DNA of 64,000 nt from Populus alba (taxonomy: Eukaryota; Streptophyta; Magnoliopsida; Malpighiales; Salicaceae): contig NC_133300.1 of the NCBI RefSeq assembly GCF_005239225.2, positions 8,151,875 through 8,215,874 of the forward strand, in the 5' to 3' direction. A program made the position numbers and the translations under genes. Below, one piece after another: positions 22,000 through 35,000 of this stretch. The notes under the pieces were generated by a model that saw nothing but the letters and a program-made list of their open reading frames with translations, was not told where the DNA came from and did not search any database. The first letter of the stretch is position 1; each line of letters opens with the position of its first letter.

Positions 22000-22860
22000 C
22001 CTGTTGTGTATTAAGCTATGGCTGGTTTCTCGAAGAACCGGGCAAACCGTGCAGAACCAGTGGCTGTAAAAGCTTGTGACGATGAGGGAAAGTGATCCTA
22101 TTTGCAATAGACACTGGTTTCCCAGGGCTTGGAGGTGGAAAGTGACTCCATCGTTCTACTAGACATGGAGAAAATATAATTAAAGTTTTTTCAAAAATAC
22201 ATATCAACCATTAAATTAATGGGATCTACAAGTAGGCACAGTTTAAGATCATGATACAATACCATGTGTATTTTTAGAGTTTTTATTCTTATAATGTTTT
22301 CTAAATGTTTAATATTAATGTCAACAAAGTCAACCCCTCCAAACAAGAGGATCTCTCTGTTTATGGTTTAATATTTTTTCTTATTTATTATATTTCAAGT
22401 GTGCTCGATGGATGTGTAAGGTAGGAACCGAACAATACATCTGTATGTACGAACCATCGATGTTGTTTTCATGTGTCTTACAATAACTTCCAAAAAATAA
22501 GTTTTAAAAATATTCCATATAATTTTCTTATAATATAGTTTAAAAATTAAAATAATATTGTTTATGTCATGTTATGATAAAGCTTCATGTACTTTTTTCA
22601 GAACTAGAAAAAGAAATGAAGCATGGCTTTTTCTTGCAATGCACATAAATAATTGTTTAAATTAGAAAAAAAGAGAGAGACTATCTTGCCATTTAAAAGT
22701 ATAGTTATTTTGATATAGGATATATTTTACTGGAATTGAACTTTACAAGATCTAATCTCTTGCTATTCCTCATTAACTTAATAATCAAATATAAAATTAA
22801 AAAAATACAATAAAATTCTAATCTTCAATCATTTTTATTTTTTACTTTTCACTAGTTATA
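22000..22860. other. Intergenic, no feature seen
   Basis: AT-rich DNA with no supported gene or repeat. The open frame at 22016-22207 has no family features. Confidence 0.35.
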
Positions 22861-22869
22861 TTTACTAAT

Positions 22870-23500
22870 ATTTATAAGTGAAGACTTGTCACTTTTAGAT
22901 AATATATTTAAAGCTATCACTTTTTAAATGTGTCTTTGATTCTCTTATCTTTCAGATAATACACTGTTTAACAATTATTACTTTTAGATAATGCTTTTAA
23001 CACTATTATTTTTTGAGTGTGCCTTTGAGTCATTAACTTTTAGATAATGTGTTGTTTAACTCCTATCTCATTTAAATAGTTCTTTTAGTATTATAACGTT
23101 TTAAGTATGCCTTTGAGCCCTTATCTTTTAGAAAATATGCTATTTATCCCTTTGCCTTTTAGATAGTGTGTTGTTTATCCATTATCTCTTTTATATAATT
23201 CTTTTGGCACTATTATCTTTTGGGTGCACATTTGAGTCATCACCCTCAAATAGTGTAATGTTTAGCCCTTATCTCCTCTAGATAATGCTTTTGACACTAT
23301 TATCTTTTGAATGCGTTTTTAAGCTTTTGCTTTCCAGATAATGCGTTGTTTAGTCCCCATCTCTCTTAGATAGTACTTTTGACACTATCACCTTTTATGT
23401 GGGCCTTCGAGTCCCTTGCTTTTTTTATAGTGCGTTGTTTTACCCCTATCTCTCGTAGATAGTGATTTTCTCTATCACTTTTAGAGTGCACTTTTAAGCC
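22870..23500. repeat. Degenerate tandem array, ~88-bp unit
   Basis: About seven units of 'TTTAGATAATGC...GACACTATTATCTTTT...GTGCCTTTGAGTC...TTATC'. The 'CTTTGA'-type position falls near 22934, 23023, 23111, 23230, 23315, 23405 and 23491. One interval is about 119 bp, the rest 85-90. The open frame at 23366-23581 is incidental. A minisatellite of unknown origin. Confidence 0.8.
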
Positions 23501-23739
23501 CTCGTTTCTAACAATTTTATTAGATATGTCATTCTTAAAGATATCTTTGAATATCTCATTACTTTTAGAAGGATTAACCACTTCTTAATTTGGTAAATCC
23601 ACAAATCTCCATTGGAGTTTTTTTCTATCCTAACATTAAAAATCTTCACATCTTTTTAGCTTTATAAGCATTCTATTTAAAGTGTCTTACAAGACTTTTT
23701 ATCATAAGAATTGTAAAGAATAGGCAATTGTCATAACTA

Positions 23740-25400
23740 AATTTTGGACCCCTAAAAAATTGTTTTATAAAAAAACACATTTTTTATTCAAAAATAGAAA
23801 AAAAAAAATAAAAAAAATTGAAATCCAAAAATATTTTTTTGGGATAAGATGAGATAAGCCCTTGAGCTGCCAAAGACCAAAATAACTAGATTGGAATAAT
23901 TTAACATGATGAGTTGAAGAAAGACTTAACTAAAAGAAAATGGAGGTTGAAATCTAACTTGACCAAAATTAGAGGAATTAATTAAGTTCAAGGACTTAAT
24001 TTAATTTCTAATAGGTTTTATGAATTCAATTAAGGACTCAATTGAAGAAAAATCAAGTTTGAAGGCCAAATTTGGATCAATTCACAGTTATTGGAAGATT
24101 AGGGACAATTGAAACTTAAAAGACTAAATTGGAGCAATTGGGGTTCAATGACAGAAATTAAGCAAAGTGTATAAGACGCATAAGTTCGAGGACTAAAATT
24201 AAGCAAATCAGAGGTCAATTTGAAAAAAAAAAATTAAAATTTTGATAATTGATAGGGGTCAAGTTGCATAATCTAGAAACTAAAGACCAAAGTGTAAAAG
24301 AAGCTCAACTTAAAGGATTTACATCTAGGTTTTTATAGGTGCAATTGCAACAATTAAGAAGTTTTAGGGTAAATTGAGGGTGCATGTGTTGAAATTGAAA
24401 ACATAAGAACCAAATTGAAGTTTATAAAATCCCAATTAAAAAACCCTAATTTCTAAGGTTTAAGCAGACAACATATCACCTGTTTTAATGAAAAAACCGA
24501 GTGATACATCACCTATTCATGTTTATCGTCTTCCTCATCATACAAAAGATGATCGAGATGCCACTTTTAAATGAATGAATGAATGTGACATCTCTGACCA
24601 CCTTAGAGATTCCAACCACCATCATTCAACTGAGAAACATCTTTTTTACAAGGATCAGCTATCCTCATCATATTTTTATACCTCATTTGATTTACTGAAT
24701 TTAACAACATCTTGTCCCTAATCAACCTTCCCTGTATTGACAAATTCAGGCTAATCAAAAGCTTACATTCCAATCAATAAATGTAGAGTTTTAGACCTCT
24801 AAATCTAATGTGGTTTGTTCCCAATGATAGATCTACATCCTTTTTACAAGTTTTAGATCAATAAATGATATGTTTATGGACCAATATCTACAATGATCTT
24901 AACAAAGTACCAAACTCAATTATCTATGATTGAAGAAAATTTACCATAACAAAAAAGAATCCAAGATTATTTTCTTATATGTGATTTCGGTTTACAAGAG
25001 GATAAAATTGGACCAGACACACCTATTTTGGAGAGGTAGGTTTTGAAAGAAAAAAAATAAGAATCTTCCCTAACAACTTCTTAGCAGAAACCACCATAAA
25101 AAGGCATCTACTCTTGAGCAAAAAAAAAAAAAAAACGGGTTAAAGAGAAGACATAGATAAAGAGAAAGAGAAAGCTAAGATATAATTAAACTACTAAAGT
25201 TGATAGAAAAGCCATAAAGTATTGATAAGAAGTAAAAGAAAAGAGGTAGAAAATAGAGCTTGTGAGTCCAAGATTGGAAGTAGAAATACCAGAGATCTAA
25301 AGCTTGAAGAAGAAGCAATAAATTCCATGCAAATGATACAACATTATTAGATAATATATACCTTTAACTTTAATGAAGGGGTGTAGCTTAATGAGCACAC
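23740..25400. other. A-rich repeat-like DNA, probably old LTR-retroelement sequence
   Basis: Contains recurrent plant-repeat phrases such as 'GGACTCAATTGAAGAAAAAT' and 'CTAAATTGGAGCAATTGGGG'. No reading frame or LTR pair could be found. Confidence 0.35.
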
Positions 25401-26690
25401 CCTCTCCATTTCTATTTTGTCTTCTAGATTTCTACTTAAAATATTTATTAGGCATCATTTGAAGGTATTTGTTAGTTTAAATGTAATGGATGCTTGTTTT
25501 TAAGATGTTTAATTATGCCATGAATCAACATATAATGGAACAATGTTATACATAAGGAGATGCAATTTTTTATGGTTGTTGGTAATTGATTTTGCTGGTT
25601 GTTTTGCTATTATTTGTGGATTCTTGTTGTTTCTGATGGTTAAAACAAATTATGTTTAACATGTTTAATCTATAGTTGCAATGCTTAAGTCCTTTTTCCT
25701 GCTTTTATGTTTTTCTCATGAGATTTTAGCTTTTTGGGCATTTCCAAGTTTGTGTTCTTCAGTCAAAACTTAGGTTCCATCATAATATGATTTTTTTGCC
25801 TCTATTGTGAGCTTTAATTGAGTCTCAGACCTATGTATGAGTGTTCTATGCCATTTTTTCTTTCTTTTATAATGTGTTTTGGATTAATTGATCCTTAGAA
25901 CTCTTTAATGTCTGGGTTAGGGTTTTTAGTTGTCGGGTTTGATTTGTTAAAAATAAGAAGTTGTTATTGCTTTTCGATATATGATTGTGCATTAGTTCTC
26001 TATTTTACATCCTTCCATGCATCAGCTCTCCATTTCTGCATTAGTTCTCCATTTTCAGTTCAATTTCTGGGTTTTGTCATCGAGTTCTTGGTGTTCTTGG
26101 CTTAGATTCAAATGAAAAACTCTTTTTAATCTTTTTTTTTTGTTCGTGGGTCATGTTTTTGGGCTTTTATGCTTAAGCCACAAAGCCCAGCCCACCAGGG
26201 TGGGTTGAGCCCATTCTAGGTTTAAGGCACTGTTTGGCTATGCAAAATTTTATAAAGAAAAAAAAAATTATCCTTACAACATGCCCTAACAAAGTTTTGA
26301 TAATTTTCTTTGCCGAAATTTTTCTTGTTCTGCCAAATAAACCCCAAATAATTTCTTAAAATTCTAGAAAATTCAGATACCATTTTAAAATTATTTATGG
26401 GTCCCTTGCATTTTTTTTTTTCTAACCATCTCATTTAATATTTGGATTGTAAATTTACACTATAAAATAATGACTCGATAGTAGACATATCTATTTTTTA
26501 AAAAACATTTTAGAAAAATACAAAAAAAATCCAAATTTTTTTATTTTAAAAATAAAAAATATGACTTTGTGTGCATGCAGCCAAATTCTAAAATATTTCA
26601 TTTATATTTTATAAAAAAAATAAAATTTTATTTTTATCATGCTTTGAAAAATACAAAAATTAATTTATGAGTACAAAGCAACTTTGAGTC
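25400..26690. other. Intergenic, T-rich
   Basis: No supported gene. The frame at 25908-26105 is T-rich without family features. 'GGCACTGTTTGGC' near 26227 resembles a MITE end, but no matching partner was found. Confidence 0.35.
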
Positions 26691-27658
26691 AAACCCTACT
26701 GAAAGGTGACACTCTACTCCTAAGTTATATCCTTTTCTCTGTCCCTATTGAGAAATAAAACTATGTAATCCTAAGTTAAGGGATCAAGAAACTCAACGCC
26801 GTTATTCTTGAACAACTTTGAGTCAAACCCTCTTTTTTCACTATTACGAATATGAAAATAATGAAAAATTGGATTCAATTATTAACTACTGCTATCAGAA
26901 ATAGGATTGACAATGGATTGAAGTCATAAAACATGGTTTAAAAAAACATATGATTTTCCTAATTTAAATAAAGCAGGTTTTACATGAAGAAGGTTTAGAT
27001 CATTATAAACTATTCAATATAGGTAGGAGAAAACCTTGACTCAATATTCTTAAAAAAAAAAAGAAATCAAAACCAAGTTGAGATGATATTGATTAACCTC
27101 CTTTTTCTTACGAAATAGATCTTGTAATTTTTGAAGAAGCTGAAGTTACATCTTCTATCCATTTCCATTTAAGAGTTCTTATATATTTTTCATGCCTTTT
27201 TGAGACCTTGAAAAAAGAAAAAAAATATTTTCTTAGAATACATACAAGATTCATTACTACAAAAAGGATAATGGTAACCCCATCCTTAACTATTTTATTA
27301 ATTTATTAACTATTTCATTTATGAATTTCATAATAATAGAAATAAATAGATGTATATCCTACAGAGATATAATTTGTAATTTCATTTCATTTTGCCTAGC
27401 AGACAAAGATTTTCCTACGTGGAAAGGATAATTTATTCAAATCAATATAAGAGTTTAACTCTACTGAATTGATAGAATCCATGTTGTATATTTGAAAGAG
27501 GTTGGCCTCCTTACTTCTCTCATGGTACAATCCTCTTCTCATCGAGCCTTTTTTTTCTCAATCCACACAGATAAAATGTAGGATTGATACCAACAATTTG
27601 TCCTAGAAGAAAGGACTTACTGAGCTGGGATTACTAACTAATACTAATCTAATACTAA

Positions 27659-28077
27659 GAGCATCTCCAACATAGCTGAAGAGCCAAAAATAAAAAAAAG
27701 TGATATTCATGCTCTAAGGGGAAAAGCCAAACAAAATGTTAAAATATCTTATTTTTCCCACAAATGATATGTATACATATCTTTTTAAAAGAGTCAAAAC
27801 TAACAAAGTGAGGCCAATTAAAAAAAAAAAAAAAAAAAACCAATCAAATGTAGCTATGTGTGGAAAAAAAATATAACATCAAAATCGTTAAGAAAAAATA
27901 AAACATTTATTTATTCCACTCTAATAGAATTTGGCTTTTCAAATAGCTTTTTTTTCATTGGAGTATACATGATACAAAAAAAAAAAAAAAGCTATATTTT
28001 GACTATTCAAAATATTATTTTATCAATTTACCTCTTTTTTTTAAAAAAAAAAAAAGCGTCTCTCACTAGAGATGCTC
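27659..28077. mobile_element. Tourist-like (PIF/Harbinger) MITE inside the NUPT
   Basis: A 419-bp A/T-rich element begins GAGCATCTCCAAC and ends ...GAGATGCTC (inverted), flanked by TAA (27656-27658 and 28078-28080), the usual PIF/Harbinger target. It carries no reading frame of its own. Just outside the TAA, both flanks carry the same ~21 bp 'AACTAATACTAATCTAATACT'. Confidence 0.82.
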
Positions 28078-28959
28078 TAACTAATACTAATCTAATACTG
28101 ATAGTAATTGAATAGAGTAGAACTATTTTTTCTATATACTTTCCCTATTTTTTATGCTACCACATGCCTTGCACAATCAATCAGATCATATAAAAATATC
28201 ATTTTAACACAACATAATTCACTAAAAGAATCTCGTAGACCCACTAAAACATGAAAGTTATGATCTTTTAGAAAAATAACTATTCAATGGATTCAAAGTT
28301 ATGATCATATAAATATTGTATTCGAAGAGTGCATAACTACATGGATAAGCTCACACCAACTATTCAATTTAGACCCAATTCATGATTTTTCTTAAAAGGT
28401 GTTAGAAAGAAACTAGTATGTAATAATATCAATCCATGCAGATAGAAAAGAAAAGGTTCTCCATTGATTCAAATGATAAACCTATGGGATAGACATAGCA
28501 AAAGAGAAGAGAAAGAAAAGATCTCATAGAGTACTTTTGATTAACAAATTAATTTGATTTATTTTTTACCATTTGCTTAATGAGAAAGCGGATTAGATTA
28601 TACATAATCAAATCTATGAGTTATAAGGAATGATGAAAGGGAATAAAAAAAGAAAGAAAAACAAGAAATAATAAAAGTAATAAATGAAACTTAAAAAAAA
28701 AAAAAAAAACCTTTCTAGCTCTCGAAGAATATGGGGTAAAGAGATTGATTGAAAAAGATCTCTTGTTCTTTTTTCTTATTATAATATCGTGATTAGATCC
28801 ACATATGCTTGGTAAAAAAAAGAATATTTTCTTTTAAGAATAAGAAAAAGAAAAAAAAAAATGTTCAATTGGAACATGAAAAGTGACTAAATTTATCCTA
28901 GATACTTTTTGGGACTAAGTGGATGAAGGGAAGAGCTTTTCGACCGATGAAAAGGGTCT

Positions 28960-29059
28960 AATGACTTTGAAACAATTGAATGAGGAACTGTATGAGGTGA
29001 AAATCTCATGCACGATTATATAAAGTGACAATAAAGGTAACTTATATATCAACTTTTTT
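28960..29059 (+). pseudogene. rps12 group II intron 3' end (domain V/VI region) relic
   Basis: 'CTGTATGAGGTGAAAATCTC' and the following 'ATGCACGATT' form the domain V-like hairpin that precedes the plastid rps12 3' exon. G-to-A and C-to-T changes weaken its stem. Confidence 0.75.
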
Positions 29060-29299
29060 ACTATCACCCAAAACACAAAGTCTATCTTATGTAAAGTTGC
29101 TAAAGTATGATTAACCTCTGGATTTGAAATCACTACTTATATACCTAGTATTGATCATAATGCACAAGAACATTTTGTGATCTTAATAAGAGGAGGAAAG
29201 GTTAAGGATTTACCCAGTGTGAGATGTCACATTATTCAAGGAACCCTAGATGCCATTGGAGTAAATGATCATCAACAAGGGTGTTCTAATGTATTGTAG
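29060..29299 (+). pseudogene. rps12: Plastid rps12 3' exon, nuclear copy
   Basis: Encodes a damaged ribosomal protein S12 C-terminal part: '[12 protein letters not shown]', '[10 protein letters not shown]', '[14 protein letters not shown]', stop at 29297-29299. An in-frame TGA replaces an Arg codon just before 'LTSGFE'. In plastids this exon is joined by trans-splicing. Here it is non-functional nuclear DNA. Confidence 0.92.
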
Positions 29300-29774
29300 A
29301 TTCTTATCCAAGAGATGTATCATTTGATGCTGCCATATGAGTCACTAAAACATGTATAGTCCAATATTGAGATAATTTTAGAAGTTTTCATTGACTTTAT
29401 CCATGTCAATAAATAATTCAAAATTTCTTGACTTTTTTATAACAAGTCCGAGTCAAATATCAATAATTCGAAGCACTTGTTTTTACACTATTTTAAAAAC
29501 CCAAGGACTCAACCATATGGATATGAAAAATACAGGATTTCCAATCCTTGCAGAAAAAAAAGGGAAAAAACACCCAATTTCATACTTAATCTCATAGATA
29601 CATATAGAAATATATGGAAAACTATATTAGATGAAAGTTATATGTATGACTTGAAGGGAAGTCTTTATATCTTTTGAGATCCACCTTACAATTTGGGATA
29701 AAAAAAGCCAAAATAAATTATTCTATTAGCTCTTATGAAAGGAAAAGTGATTCTTAAGAACCTTTTACACGCTC

Positions 29775-30240
29775 ATATCATGTTGAGGTATTAAAGAAGA
29801 AAAACCGCAAAATCCAATCTAATTTATCATAATCGATTAGTTAACATGTTTAACCATATTCTAAAACATGAAAAAAAAAATCATTAGCTTATTAAATTAT
29901 CTATCAAGCTATGAAAAAGATTTAACAAAAGATAGAAACAAATCCACTATCTGTTTTACATTAAGCAATACATGGAATAACTCCTAATATATCATTTAAA
30001 GCAAGACGTGTAGACAAATCAACTCATCAAGTTCCCATTGAAATAGGATCTATATAGAAGAAAGCACTTGCCATTTGTTGGTTATCAAAAGCATCTCAAA
30101 AAATATCCAGGTTGAAATATGATTTTCAAATTAAATTCAAATTAATGGATGCTACCAAAAGGAGTGGAGATGACATATACAAAAAGGAAGAGACTCATAA
30201 AATGACATAAGAAAATAGAGCTTTTGTACTTTTTTTTTAA
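29775..30240 (+). pseudogene. rps7: Plastid rps7, nuclear copy
   Basis: About 466 bp, close to the normal 468. The start ATG is changed to ATA. An early TGA replaces an Arg codon, and 'ATCGATTAGTTAACATG', 'CAAGTTCCCATTGAAATAGG' and 'GGAAGAGACTCATAAAATG' mark the gene. Several stops and indels are present. Confidence 0.93.
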
Positions 30241-30556
30241 ATCCATGAACAAGATCTATATTGACACATAGACTAATTAAGCCATATATCTCGATAAAAA
30301 AAGAATCAATAGAAAAAGAAAGAATCGAAATTGATCGTTATATTTCTTAAGACAAAAGAAAAGAAAACTAAAGATGAAACATAAATCATGGATTAACTAA
30401 AACCCCTCGGAGACTTGCTTAAGAATAAAAAAGAGATAAATAGCATGGAATAAGGTTTGATCCTATTTATGTAATTCCATAAAGATTCCATTCCAAAAAA
30501 AAAGAGAAATTCGAAACAATTGAGATTTTTTAGAGATTAAATGCAATTACTAATTC

Positions 30557-31350
30557 ATGATCTGACATGTACAATATGAAAACTTCATTCTTAATTCTAT
30601 GAGAATTTTTATGAAACGCTTTCAGTTGTTTCTCTTCGATGAAAGGTTGATTTTCCCATAATATATCCTAGTTTTTAACATAATTCTTTTGATGGTGATT
30701 GATTCAACCTTTGATAAAAATAGATATGCCTTGGTTATATTTTATCTCTTTAACAAGTTTAGTAATGAGTATAACAGTTCTATTATTTCAATTGAGAAAA
30801 GAACATATGATTAGCTTTTCAGGAAATTTTCAAATGAACAATCTCAACAAAAAATTTCAATTTCTTGTTTTACTATATACAACCCTGTATTTTTTTATCC
30901 ATAGAGTATGTTGAATTTACATAAATGGCTATAAGTTTCTCTTACTCGTAATAACTATTTTAGGAGAAACATTGTTTTTTATGTGGTGCTAATGATTTAA
31001 TAACTATTTTTATAGTTCTAAAATGTTTTAAATGTTTTAGTTTATACATATATCTATTATATGGATATATCAAAAAAAATATACGAACTAATGAGACTAC
31101 TATAAAATATTTACTCATAGGTGAGCAAACTCTTCTATTTTGATTGATCCATGGTTTATCTTGACTATATGGTTAGTCCACATAGAGATTAAACTTCAAG
31201 AAAGAGTTAATGGTATTATCAATATATCTATGAATAAATATACCCTCGAGCATTTCAATTGCACTTATATTCCTTACCCTTACCGTAGAAATTGAGTTTA
31301 AGCTTTCCCCAACCCCTTCTGATCAATGAACTCCTAACATATTCGAAGAA
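30557..31350 (+). pseudogene. ndhB: Plastid ndhB 5' part, nuclear copy
   Basis: The ATG at 30557 is followed by 'ATCTGACATGTACAATATGA' (Trp codon now a stop). 'AGTTTAGTAATGAGTATAAC' and 'GTGGTGCTAATGATTTAATA' identify NADH dehydrogenase-like subunit 2. Many stops; similarity fades near 31350, so only the 5' part of the gene is present. Confidence 0.92.
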
Positions 31351-31359
31351 CAACAAACC

Positions 31360-32038
31360 TCTTTATGATAAAGAAGTTCATTTTGCAAGTTCGTTAGTAT
31401 AAAATACTTAATTCTCCTTGTAGACACTGCTCTCATCCTTCAAAAACTACAAGTGTCACAGTAGCAGAACAGGAAAAATTCTAACCAAGAATATGGTAAG
31501 CTGTTGTAAAAAAAAAATAGCAATAATTTTAAACTGAATTATTAATAGTTTCTTAAATTAAGGCCGGCCTAATCCGGGGCCTTTTCAGTGCCAGACTGTA
31601 CGTCCGAGCCAGATTCAGACCACGCTTTGCCATGTAATAGGCCAAACCATAAAACGACCTGATGAAATTTTTGGGTTTAAAAAGGAACCATGGAAAAGGT
31701 GAAGGAAAATGAAACAAATGTTGTCATCTTCATCACGTCATCATGATACATAGACAAAGTGCATCATCCAATCACCACAAATATAATGAACTCTAGTACC
31801 ATCTTCAAAATATAGGAGTTAAACATAAAGATCTATCGTCATTATATCTCCTCTTCAAGCATAGTCCCCTCGTGATCCATGAGAACTCCACTGGAGTTCG
31901 CAAGCTCGGATTATAAATAAACCAAAGAATTGAGATATCAATGCTAATATACAGTCATCATTCCCGTCCGTTTATTGATATCAAAAGAGTCCTCGGACTT
32001 GGAATTTGCCACCAGCAAGAAATTGGAACCCGCGTGGT
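31360..32038. other. Spacer and probable 3' UTR of the V-ATPase gene
   Basis: No gene seen. The part nearest 32038 is likely the 3' UTR of the minus-strand V-ATPase gene. Confidence 0.4.
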
Positions 32039-35000
32039 TCAGACAAGATTGATTGTGAAGGACACATAAGGATGAGTGTCAGCATCGCCTCCCAAACCCA
32101 TCATCCCTCCTACCACTTCATCTTCAGATTTCCAGTATGTGCTGCATTAAAACAATTACAGTACATGCCAGGAAAGATTTTTAGAAGACAACAATATAAC
32201 GTGAGGAAAATTCCATGACACAAGAAATAAAGTTGTTGAAGAAAACATAATTTAAAAGTTGTGTTTCACATGATTCTCCGCATTTTTTTCTGAAGAATTA
32301 TGGAGGGGCTTAAAATCTGCTAATCAAGACTGCTACAGTATTGGAAAATTTCTTACTTCTCGAAAATACAGCACAGGCAATTTTTCAACTATTTCTTTCT
32401 ACTTCTCAAAATATTATACAAGGTAAATAGGCCCTCCAAATGTTTCCCTACCATCCAGAGATATATGATTTATTCCCAAATCCTATTGGAAAAAGGGAAA
32501 AAAATGGGGTGGGGTGAGAAATGGGAAATGATTTGTGGCACAAATATTACGTGAAATTCACACCAACCATTAATCAAGTAGTCAGGCAGACTGCACTTGA
32601 TCAGTGGCTGGCGTGGACCTGTGCCATCTTCACAAAAATTCATGCCATGTGGCAGTTCTCGAGGGAAATAGCCTTGATTTCTTTTGTTCAAACGAGGTGA
32701 ATGCTGTCCAAGCTTGAAATCTATCGAAACATCAAACAATAGGTTTTGGCATTCTTCAAAGTGACTCACCAAATGCATGTAATAAAATATCTTAAGAGTA
32801 TAAACTTGCCTGTTGGAACTGTCACCCAATCCATCAAGAATTGAACGCACTTTCTTCTCGCCTTTCAAGGAGGGAGATAAAACACAAGCCTGAAATAGTC
32901 CCGGAAGCCAATGCTTAAGGAAAAACAAATGCTTCATAGGAAATTCATTGAAAACAAAAGATGAATATTCACCAAGAATGATGGTGGCAATCCATATCTT
33001 AGAATGCTCTCTGCAAAGACACGAACAGCACAAAAATGCATCCAAGAGCTGAAAACCTGCAGGTCATGAACTTGTTTAGTTAACAAGATGAACTCAACCA
33101 AAGACAAGAAAAAAGAGGGGGGGGGGCAGTTCAAAAGAAAATTATTATAAGAAACAGTACTCAACATAGATACAAAAAACAAAATATACAACAGTATAAA
33201 GAAAGTATATGTAAGAAAAGTATCAACAAAGACTACAGCAATTCTGAGAATCATTTTACACCCGCTGGCACATAGGCTAGTTTAGTGGAAGAGAACAAGG
33301 GTTTTAGAGCCAGTAGACTCCAAACATGTTAAAATAAAAGAAATTGTTCTGCACAGGGAAAACAATTCATGGAATTGAATTCCAAAGTGATCAAGACATG
33401 AATATGTCTGTCAATCAGCAAGAAATCAACTGACCAGCAGATACACATGTCGTGATTAGTTGAAGGTTAGCATATGACAATCTACTTCCAACAAAGAAGC
33501 CTGACACAAGCTTTAGAGACAGAGCCAATATTATTAACAGGGTGATTCTTCACCATGGAATTTAATTCTACAGTGAATGAGTATCATAGATCTGACAGGA
33601 AGTAGATGAGTATTTTGTTCCAGTTTGAAATAAAAGAATGGCTAAGCTGACTACTCTGTTCTCTCATTCTATAAGCCCTCTTATTCTTTCCGCTGTCCTC
33701 CTTCCTCTTTTCCTCATTAAATTCCACAGGACAGTATCATGTACAGTAATGGACAGCCACTGGAATTCTCAACGTTGTGCTTTATTCCCAACATCAGACT
33801 CGTTGATCCCTCTAACTTGAAAAACCTAATTAATTCCTCACCAATTGATTCTACAAAGTCATAATTCCAAACTATAGTGCTCAAGTTGCATGTCAAGGTT
33901 TTCCAACAATTCAACATGTAATTCCAGCTATCGAGTAGCCATCCTATCTCTCAATCATCAACAAAACACAAACAACATTAATGTAAAACACCAAATCCAA
34001 AAACTTTAAGTTCTAGTTATCTAATCCTAGAAATAGAAATTTTGTCGAACCACACTCAATGTCAAACACAAGGGCTGATCAATCCAAATCACAAAAGCAT
34101 TACATTGCCCTGAAGGTAGGAAAAAGGAAAGGAAGGAAACAAATCACCTCCCCATAACTAGTATAGCACCACTGCAAAAGAGAACTTCTCAAACTTTCTT
34201 GATCTTGCACTATTCTCTCTAACTCTTGCTTCCGATTCTCTTGTGCTTCTGAACTATGTTCAATATCGCGAATCTAATTAACATGAGAAACAGAAACATA
34301 AACACACATTAGAGATTCTAGAACAAGTCAAATATTAAAAAATCAATGACTATTTTTAATACATATTATGCAAAAAAAAAAAAAAATTGTTACTCTTAGG
34401 ATAATTTGAGTAAAGCTAGAACGAGTCAAATAGAGAATTACTCACTTGGAAACCTTTGTCACGTGAACTTGTTCTAAAATTGTCTGCCACACGATGAAAT
34501 AGTGTTACTGTGTAAAGAGCATATTCATTATCTTCATATAACTTTTTTGAGGACCTGGGAACCTGAAAGACACTAGCTAGATGATTCAAGCTGGAGTAGA
34601 GAAGTGATAACAAATAAATAAGCATGGCATGCTAAAATTCATCAGTTCACATGAATCTAAGCGAACAAGTCTTCCAGGTAACAATACATATTACTTTCTT
34701 AGATACAACAAACCTCAGAGATGGAACCACTGATTAAAGCATTAATATATACTGAAAGAAACAAATCTTACCACATAGCTAGTCAACGTTTCATAGCTTG
34801 CCAACCAGTCCTTTTGTGAATACTTGGGAACAATTACAAGGAGGGTTACGAGGTTTTCAGAGATAATAATGTCCTCTGGTTTCACCAAATTGGAAAGATC
34901 ACGAACAGCTAAGCTGAATAGACAAAACTCAGGTCATGCCAGAAATAAGAGTTTTATATGCCAGATCAAAACTCACAGGAAATCAATACCTTCCACTCTG

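Larger units (their letters stand above)
26690..31350 (+). other. Nuclear plastid DNA insertion (NUPT)
   Basis: About 4.7 kb is collinear with the chloroplast inverted-repeat segment trnV-rps12 spacer, 3' rps12, rps7, ndhB 5' part. The spacer includes phrases such as 'GTTGTATATTTGAAAGAGGT' and 'CGTGGAAAGGATAATTTATT'. All three genes carry stops, and substitutions are mostly C-to-T and G-to-A relative to remembered plastid sequence, as expected for old methylated nuclear inserts. A MITE (27659-28077) sits inside it. The right edge is near 31350, within ndhB; the left edge is near 26690. The plastid comparison is from memory, not from an alignment. Confidence 0.93.

Noticed and set aside
26690..31350. 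Functional chloroplast genes or chloroplast contamination
   Set aside because: All three genes contain stops and lost starts, and a nuclear MITE sits within, so this is an old nuclear insert.
32470..33254. Long minus-strand open frames (191 and 106 codons) across VHA-C introns
   Set aside because: They read through exon-intron borders; only the parts 32810-32889 and 32973-33056 are coding, in the spliced frame.
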